Below, piece by piece: positions 58,634-64,000 of a stretch of 64,000 bases of DNA. Origin of the DNA: Bacteroidota bacterium (GTDB taxonomy: Bacteria; Bacteroidota; Bacteroidia; Cytophagales; Cyclobacteriaceae); contig JACOSO010000028.1 of NCBI GenBank assembly GCA_016178785.1, positions 43,278 to 107,277 on the forward strand, written 5' to 3'. The stretch's first letter is position 1. Every line of letters begins with the position of its first letter. Below the pieces are notes generated by a model that saw only the letters and a list, made by a program, of their open reading frames with translations, was not told the origin of the DNA and searched no databases. A program made the position numbers and the translations under genes.

Positions 58634-60070
58634 TTATTCTTTACTGATTGACACAGGAGGTGGCCCATCAGGGATATATGCTTTGTAAACAACCTTGCCT
58701 TTTCGCTGATCAAACTCCGTACGGATGTCTTTTCTCAATTGCTCATTCTCAAATAAATCAACGATGGTCATTGCAAGTGCTTTGGCAGAAAACAACATTC
58801 CTTTATGACCTATGCTCATGCCTCCGCACGCCACCACAGCCCACCCATGCCACGCTGTATTCTTTGGAGCTGTAGTTACAAGCAACGTGATCTCTGGCAC
58901 AATCCAACTGACATCTCCAACATCGGTTGAACCTCCCTCGGGGTCTTCCTTCGTTTGTTTAAGCTCATGAATGTTTCCGTTAAGTCCGTTTTGTTCTACA
59001 CCTTGCACTTCCTGAATTTTTTTGGCGAAAGAAATTTCTTCTGGCGTATAAGCTATTGGGCCAAGATATTCAATATTTTTTTGCAACGCCTCCGCTCCTT
59101 TGCGATTGACCAGCATCTCATAGTCACCCGTTTGCACTGTCACTTTTGGTTCCACACCTGCAATCAGCCCAGCGCCTTTAGCAATATCTTTTATACGATT
59201 GAATACTTCATCAACAACATTTCGTTTGCTGTCGCGTACCCACATCCACACTTTGGCATATTCAGGAACTACGTTAGGCACATCACCTCCAGCTTTGATC
59301 GCGTAATGCATGCGCACGCTTGGGCGCACATGTTCACGCAACAGATTTACTCCATGAGTAAATGCTTCGGCCCCGTCAACAGCACTTCGGCCGTTCCACG
59401 GATCAAATGCAGCATGTGATGCTTTGCCTTTGAACTCAACAATAAAATCAATCATTGCCTGCGAGCTCTGCGTACTCGCAGAAATCTCTGAGTCCGGATG
59501 CCAATCGAGGCAAACATCAAGATCGTTGAACAAGCCATCACGCACCATGTAAATTTTTCCGCCAACTGATTCTTCCGCTGGCGTTCCATAAAACCGAATG
59601 GTACCCTTCAATTTTCCTCGGGCAATTAATTCTTTTATGGCTACTGCAGCGCCCATACTTCCGGCACCAAAAAGATTGTGTCCGCAACCGTGACCAGCAG
59701 CGCCAGCATTTAGTTCCTCTTTTGCGGGTTGCGCTTTTTGAGAAATGCCTGGAAGTGCATCAAATTCTCCCATAATACCGATAATCGGTTTACCTGAACC
59801 ATACTCAGCAATAAATGCAGTTGGCATTCCGGCAACTCCGCGTTTCACAGTGAAGCCTTGCGCCTCGGCATAGTCTGCAAGTTCTTTTGATGATTTGCTT
59901 TCTTTCAATGCCGTTTCAGCATAGGTCCAGATTTTGTCACTGATGGAAATCAACTCGGTTTGATGTTTGCCGACTGATTGAATGATAGCTTCTTTATTTT
60001 GATTCGATTTTGATTGTGCAATTGAGTCAACAACAATGATCGTAAAAAATAAGGCAAAGTAATTTTTCAT
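58634..60070 (-). CDS. Exported M20-family amidohydrolase
   Basis: This protein has 478 residues from the ATG at 60070, which starts a signal peptide ending SIAQSK. The metal-binding motifs are GEFDALPGIS, AGHGCGHNLFGAGSMG and GTPAEESVGGK, and GDVSWIVPEITLLVTTAPK is near the C-terminus. It is close to p-aminobenzoyl-glutamate hydrolases in layout. It lies 8 bases downstream of the cupin gene, and a second M20 enzyme is at the window end. Confidence 0.88.
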   Translation of the reverse strand: MKNYFALFFTIIVVDSIAQSKSNQNKEAIIQSVGKHQTELISISDKIWTYAETALKESKSSKELADYAEAQGFTVKRGVAGMPTAFIAEYGSGKPIIGIMGEFDALPGISQKAQPAKEELNAGAAGHGCGHNLFGAGSMGAAVAIKELIARGKLKGTIRFYGTPAEESVGGKIYMVRDGLFNDLDVCLDWHPDSEISASTQSSQAMIDFIVEFKGKASHAAFDPWNGRSAVDGAEAFTHGVNLLREHVRPSVRMHYAIKAGGDVPNVVPEYAKVWMWVRDSKRNVVDEVFNRIKDIAKGAGLIAGVEPKVTVQTGDYEMLVNRKGAEALQKNIEYLGPIAYTPEEISFAKKIQEVQGVEQNGLNGNIHELKQTKEDPEGGSTDVGDVSWIVPEITLLVTTAPKNTAWHGWAVVACGGMSIGHKGMLFSAKALAMTIVDLFENEQLRKDIRTEFDQRKGKVVYKAYIPDGPPPVSISKE

Positions 60071-60078
60071 ATTTAATT

Positions 60079-60441
60079 TTAAATCCATTCCAATTCAGTG
60101 ACTGTCTTTTCAGTTATAAGTTCGCCCGTGTGCTTGGTTTCTTTGGGTTCGATCAACATCAAGAAAACTTCTTCCCCATTAGTGCGTGGTCGATGCTCAA
60201 TTCCTTTGGGTACAGTCAAAATTTCTCCAGCTTTCACCTCTATTGTTTTATCGCGAAAGTCCATAATGAGCGTTCCTTGCTGAACAACAAAAAGCTCATC
60301 TTCTTCTTCATGTTTATGCCACACAAATTCGCCTTGCACTTTGGCAAGCTTAACATAATTTTCGTTGAGCTCACCAATGATGTACGGGTGCCAGTATTCG
60401 CTGAATTTTGAAAATTTTTCTGAGAGATTAATGGTTTCCAT
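60079..60441 (-). CDS. Cupin-domain protein
   Basis: This protein has 120 residues from the ATG at 60441 (METINLSEKFSKF). The cupin motifs are WHKHEEEDELFVVQQG (two histidines and a glutamate) and PKGIEHRPRTNGEEV (third histidine), so it probably binds a metal. Function open. It precedes the M20 gene by 8 bases, suggesting an operon. Confidence 0.85.
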   Translation of the reverse strand: METINLSEKFSKFSEYWHPYIIGELNENYVKLAKVQGEFVWHKHEEEDELFVVQQGTLIMDFRDKTIEVKAGEILTVPKGIEHRPRTNGEEVFLMLIEPKETKHTGELITEKTVTELEWI

Positions 60442-60529
60442 TTTGATTTTTTTTAAGAAGTGAAAGTTAAACAAAAAGATGACTTGCCTTAAGCTGGATT
60501 TATGCGTGAATACCGAACATCGGGGGTTG

Positions 60530-60572
60530 TGATTGGCAAATCGAAAATCGTAATTCGCAGGTCACGAAAAAT
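60530..60572. repeat. Period-7 array in the leader of the DinB lipoprotein gene
   Basis: It reads GGCAAAT CGAAAAT CGTAATT CGCAGGT CACGAAA. It ends 7 bases before the ATG at 60580. Confidence 0.5.
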
Positions 60573-60579
60573 TCTCACA

Positions 60580-61476
60580 ATGAAAACCTCACCACTACTC
60601 CTCGTCCTTGTCTTATTGGCTGCTTGTGCTGATCGCAAATCAGAAATCGAAAAGGCTATGCGCCAGTATGATCACCTAACGCTTCGAATGAATGCTGATT
60701 CGCTGGCAGATAGTTATTTGCCCAACGGTGTACTGAACGGAAAAGGGATGAAAAGGTATGTGGGGCGCGATTCAATAAGAACGTTTTTGAAGTCCTTCAA
60801 TAGCGCAGATATTCATCTCATATCCAATTCGACAAAAACGCAATCAATCACCTTCAAAGGAGATACCGCCATTGTCATTGGCGACTATGAACAAAAGGCG
60901 AAGCTTGTGCTAGGCAATACTGGAGTTTACACAGGAACGTTCACCGCCAAGTGGCTCCTGGAAAATAATCGCTGGCTGCTCGCGAGCATGTACACGATGC
61001 CTGTCAAACCAATTGCTTCACTTAAATCGGTATTGCTTCAACAATTGAAAACCACTCATTCGCAAAAAGAATGGTTTGTACCTACAAACATTGCTTTGGA
61101 AGGCCTCACAGCAAAGCAAGCAATGTGGAAGGATGGAAGCGGTAACCACTCAGTCGGCCAGCTTGCGTTTCATCTCATGTATTGGAACGAACGATTGTTG
61201 AAACAATTCAACAACGAGCCCTTAGAAAAATTCAGTGGAAATAATGAAGAGACATTCAATTCATTCAATGAAGAGGAATGGAATGAAATCGTAAAAAAAT
61301 TAGATGATGTTCTGCTGGCATGGGAGCAAGCCATTAAAAAAGCAGATGAAGCAAAGCTGAGCGAGTGGCAGGAAAATATTGCCAACATGAGCACCCACAA
61401 TGCTTACCACACAGGGCAAATTATTTTCTTGAGAAAATTACAAGGTAGTTGGGATCCGGAGAAGGGAGTGAAGTAA
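60580..61476 (+). CDS. Lipoprotein with SnoaL-like and DinB-like domains
   Basis: This protein has 298 residues from the ATG at 60580. The signal ends in the lipobox LLAAC with the cysteine near residue 16. Residues about 20-140 look like a SnoaL/NTF2-like cone (IEKAMRQYDHLTLRMNADSL). Residues about 150-298 are a DinB four-helix bundle with metal-ligand histidines in HLMYWNER and HNAYHTGQI. A membrane-anchored DinB fused to SnoaL is unusual. It could be a thiol-dependent transferase (inference). Confidence 0.75.
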   Translation: MKTSPLLLVLVLLAACADRKSEIEKAMRQYDHLTLRMNADSLADSYLPNGVLNGKGMKRYVGRDSIRTFLKSFNSADIHLISNSTKTQSITFKGDTAIVIGDYEQKAKLVLGNTGVYTGTFTAKWLLENNRWLLASMYTMPVKPIASLKSVLLQQLKTTHSQKEWFVPTNIALEGLTAKQAMWKDGSGNHSVGQLAFHLMYWNERLLKQFNNEPLEKFSGNNEETFNSFNEEEWNEIVKKLDDVLLAWEQAIKKADEAKLSEWQENIANMSTHNAYHTGQIIFLRKLQGSWDPEKGVK

Positions 61477-61483
61477 AATGACT

Positions 61484-61555
61484 TACAAGAGTGGCCAGTA
61501 GGCAGTTGACATTTGAGCCTGCCGACTGCATTTTGCTGGCTGCCGACTTCTAATC
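61484..61555. repeat. Period-7 array after the DinB lipoprotein gene
   Basis: It reads AGTGGCC AGTAGGC AGTTGAC ATTTGAG then CCTGCCG ACTGCAT TTTGCTG GCTGCCG ACTTCTA. The first and second halves are roughly complementary. It starts just after the stop codon. Confidence 0.6.
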
Positions 61556-61596
61556 GCATTCATTTAAACCTCAATTAATACAGAACCATAATTCAG

Positions 61597-62109
61597 CTAC
61601 GCTTCTCTCTCTTTTTTTGTTGCTTCCGAATTCATGGCAGGAGTTTCAAGCTTAATGAAAGAGTGAAAGACAAATGTGATCATCAAACCGAGAGCACATC
61701 CGGTAATCACTGCGCCAACACGATTGATGGCTGAGCCCCATAAGGTCTGCCCATCTGCTTGAAGCAAAATAATAATCACCGCTGCCAGTGTAGATCGTGC
61801 AGCTGCATTGAGTTTCAGTCGATCGCAAATAAATAAAGCAAGTGCGGCACCCGCAGCAAGATTCCATGGCCAGGATATTTGCGAAAGTAACATTAGCACT
61901 CCAACTGAAGCACCGACCAAGTTTGCTTTAATACGAGTAAGCGCTAACTCAACTGAATCTTTGCCTTCTGGAGAAAGAACTAGCACTACTGAAATCAGGC
62001 TCCACGCATAATCTATCCACTCACTAAAATATATTGACAGTAAAGAACAGAGCAATACACCTGACACGCACTTGGCCACGTAGACCAACATCATTTTGTT
62101 TCTGCTCAT
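61597..62109 (-). CDS. FUSC-like membrane protein
   Basis: This protein has 170 residues from the ATG at 62109. It has five hydrophobic segments and the loop LSPEGKDSVELALTRIKANLVGA, characteristic of the FUSC / aromatic-acid-exporter membrane domain. It is much shorter than full exporters, so it is the single-domain form. Function unknown. Confidence 0.75.
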   Translation of the reverse strand: MSRNKMMLVYVAKCVSGVLLCSLLSIYFSEWIDYAWSLISVVLVLSPEGKDSVELALTRIKANLVGASVGVLMLLSQISWPWNLAAGAALALFICDRLKLNAAARSTLAAVIIILLQADGQTLWGSAINRVGAVITGCALGLMITFVFHSFIKLETPAMNSEATKKEREA

Positions 62110-62293
62110 TTTGAAAGAATTTATATCAGGCAAGATTGCCTTGTGTTCTTAGAATTGAAAATGTTTCGTTCAAATCTGGCCAGTATCGTGTTCAAAAATG
62201 AAAAACCAAAATAACTCTGAGTTATAGATTCTATGCAAGGGGCCTTTTTTTGAGTGGCCAAATAATTGCTTGAGATTTTAACAACTTCTTACT

Positions 62294-62494
62294 ATGAAAA
62301 CATTGATCACACTGATTCTCTGGTGCATTTTGTTCATGCTGTGCTGGCCTGTGGCCATTGCCCTTTTATTTTTATTCCCGCTGATCTGGCTAATCATGCT
62401 TCCGTTTAAGATTATCGGGTTTTCGATCGAGATTATCTTCAAATTTATAGGGGCACTTTTTATGTTGCCTTTCCGAATTCTGGGAATCAAATAA
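62294..62494 (+). CDS. Small membrane protein, 66 residues
   Basis: MKTLITLILWCILFMLCWPV and the following residues are almost entirely hydrophobic, with a lysine/phenylalanine break (PFKIIGFSIEIIFKF). There are two to three helices and no family name. It is bounded by FUSC-like and DUF4260 genes on the other strand, and the two 3' ends on its right are 3 bases apart. The coding reading is preferred over the opposing frame because of its membrane-protein character. Confidence 0.6.
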   Translation: MKTLITLILWCILFMLCWPVAIALLFLFPLIWLIMLPFKIIGFSIEIIFKFIGALFMLPFRILGIK

Positions 62495-62497
62495 AAA

Positions 62498-62851
62498 TTA
62501 CTTCTTCCCGATCCACCCAAGGTGAGTGTGCTTGAAGTCATCGGGATACTTCAGTCCATAGCCAAGCAGCCGATCGAGGGCGCTATGGCCGAACAAAACT
62601 ATTCCGGCAAAAGTCAGTGCCGGAATGCGGAGATAAAATCCAATTGCAAAAACTACAATAGCCAATCCTTGATGATGAGCAAGGTTGTAAAGTATTGCTC
62701 CTACCTTCGTATTGATTATATAACCAATCATACTCAAATCGGGCGCAAGCAGCCAGGCGAAGAAGAGCCACCAGGCATTTCCGAAATACTGACTGAGCAC
62801 ATAAGCCGCAACAAACTTTGACGCATCTTCTAATTTCAAAAGTAAATTCAT
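62498..62851 (-). CDS. DUF4260 membrane protein
   Basis: This 117-residue protein has three to four helices and the family patterns FAWLLAPDLSMIGYIINTKV, YNLAHHQGLAIV and FGHSALDRLLGYGLKY. The conserved histidines and aspartates are on membrane edges. Function unknown. Confidence 0.85.
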   Translation of the reverse strand: MNLLLKLEDASKFVAAYVLSQYFGNAWWLFFAWLLAPDLSMIGYIINTKVGAILYNLAHHQGLAIVVFAIGFYLRIPALTFAGIVLFGHSALDRLLGYGLKYPDDFKHTHLGWIGKK

Positions 62852-62893
62852 CCTTGGTCTGTTTTTTCTCCCTCTGCCTATGAATGGATGATG

Positions 62894-64000
62894 TTATTTT
62901 TTCATGAACATATAATCGGTGGTCACGTTGAGCATTGCTTTAAGCCCTGTGATGAACCCACGTTCGTCAATCATGAAGTCGGGGGTGTGATGTGAGGGCG
63001 CTTTTTCGGGGTCAATATCTGAAGGCATTGCGCCTACAAAGAAAAACAATCCGGGTACTTTCTCCTGATAACAAGCGAAATCTTCAGCTCCGGTTACAGC
63101 ATGAATCTCAATTACATTTTGATCTCCAGCTGCACGTTTAAGGCTAGGCACCATTTTATCAGTGAGTACAGGATCGTTGAATGTAATTGGCGTTTTGCTT
63201 TGGATGTTAATTTCAGCAGTGGCTCCAGCGCTTTCCGCAATTTTTGTAATTGTAAGTTTTAATTTATCAAGAAGTTTTGCGCGCATGTCCTTATCCAATG
63301 TGCGGATCGTTCCTCCGAAAGTAGCTTCTTCCGGGATAATGTTTTCGCGAATACCAGCATGAATTGTTCCTACAGTGATCACTGCAGCTTCCTTAGTCAA
63401 TTCAGTTTGCCGGCTGATGATCGTCTGTATTCCATTAATGATTTGTGCGCTTGTCACAATCGGATCGATACTCATCCACGGAGCAGCACCATGCGATTGT
63501 TTGCCTTTCACTTTCACTGAAAACCAATCAGAGGCGGCCATCATTCCATTGGGGCGATAACCGATTTTTCCTATTTCAAGGACGGATTGAATGTGCAAAC
63601 CGAATACCGCATCCACTTTTGGGTTTTCCAATACACCTTCTTTTACCATTACAACCGCACCACCTTCCTCACCAAATGGCGCGCCCTCTTCTGCGGGTTG
63701 AAAAATAAATTTCACTGTGCCTTTCAACTCATTTTTGTTTTTCGAAAGAATATCTGCCACGGCCATCAGAATCGAAATGTGTGAATCATGACCGCATGCA
63801 TGCATCACTCCTGTTTGCTGACCGCCATAGAGCGTAGTCTCTTTCGAAGCAAATGGTAAACTATTTCGCTCAGTCACAGGCAATGCGTCCATGTCGGCCC
63901 TTAAAGCAATCACAGGGCCCGGTTTTCCTGTTTCTAGCAGCGCTACTACTCCTGTTTTCGCAACACCTGTTTGCACCTTCAAGCCTAACACCTTAAGATA
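62894..64000 (-). CDS. M20D-family amidohydrolase, 5' end outside the window
   Basis: The frame is open to the window edge and lacks a credible start inside it, so the N-terminus is missing. The 368 visible residues contain ADMDALPVTE, VMHACGHDSHISILMAVAD (metal ligands), QPAEEGAPFGEEGG and a C-terminal SHHTPDFMIDERG. It belongs to the IAA-amino-acid hydrolase / N-acyl amino acid hydrolase group. It resembles the exported M20 enzyme at 58634. Confidence 0.9.
   Translation of the reverse strand, partial: YLKVLGLKVQTGVAKTGVVALLETGKPGPVIALRADMDALPVTERNSLPFASKETTLYGGQQTGVMHACGHDSHISILMAVADILSKNKNELKGTVKFIFQPAEEGAPFGEEGGAVVMVKEGVLENPKVDAVFGLHIQSVLEIGKIGYRPNGMMAASDWFSVKVKGKQSHGAAPWMSIDPIVTSAQIINGIQTIISRQTELTKEAAVITVGTIHAGIRENIIPEEATFGGTIRTLDKDMRAKLLDKLKLTITKIAESAGATAEINIQSKTPITFNDPVLTDKMVPSLKRAAGDQNVIEIHAVTGAEDFACYQEKVPGLFFFVGAMPSDIDPEKAPSHHTPDFMIDERGFITGLKAMLNVTTDYMFMKK

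Noticed and set aside
62278..62541. An 87-residue minus-strand frame opposite the small membrane protein
   Set aside because: It has no hydrophobic or domain pattern and overlaps the DUF4260 gene; the plus-strand frame is a convincing membrane protein.

Overview
The window is a 64 kb piece of a Bacteroidota chromosome, most likely from the Cytophagales side of the phylum. This rests on three things. Many genes are preceded by the Bacteroidota-type -7 box TAnnTTTG, sometimes with a TTG 19 bases upstream. Shine-Dalgarno sequences are largely absent. The gene families are typical of the phylum: a GWxTD protein, a DUF2723 membrane protein, YtxJ, fused E1 alpha/beta, and exported proteins ending in AQ signal-peptide sites. 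The assignment below phylum level is inference.

Layout. 1-7918 (minus) is the S10/spc ribosomal protein operon from rplC down to a truncated rplR. It has its own promoter and 5' hairpin at rplC, and a second promoter with a hairpin before rpsH. 8118-11155 holds moaC, moeA and thiL. 11228-14844 is a cassette of three exported proteins ending in a WD40-caspase. 14926-17188 is hypothetical genes and a serine-hydrolase remnant. 17314-21025 is a molybdenum hydroxylase with its cytochrome c, interrupted by a DUF433/DUF5615 toxin-antitoxin pair. 21026-28867 has glpQ-like, tRNA-Val, TPR, DegT and DUF2723 genes and a YoeB-type pair. 28886-38926 includes a GWxTD protein, rlmB, a 2-oxoacid dehydrogenase E1 fusion, a large basic repeat protein, ytxJ and an OsmC protein. 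38984-44458 (minus) is the cell-shape cluster mreB-mreC-mreD-mrdA-rodA. 44538-46672 has a PIN pair and purH. 46898-51370 is a phenylalanine/tyrosine biosynthesis operon behind an aromatic leader peptide and attenuator. 51437-64000 is mixed housekeeping and hypothetical genes, ending in a truncated M20 peptidase.

The two most interesting things are these. First, a 21-residue leader peptide with eight consecutive aromatic codons precedes a strong terminator, with a visible competing antiterminator, directly upstream of pheA, an aminotransferase, tyrA and a DAHP synthase/chorismate mutase. Second, a family of degenerate intergenic arrays shares a 7-base period but uses a different word at each locus. 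They often start at a stop codon, end at a -7 box or start codon, and pair as inverted arms. All three gene junctions inside the aromatic operon are made of them.

Other mobile-looking DNA is limited to short palindromic elements, two of them inside coding sequences, and three small toxin-antitoxin pairs. I saw no rRNA genes, CRISPR array, insertion sequence or prophage.
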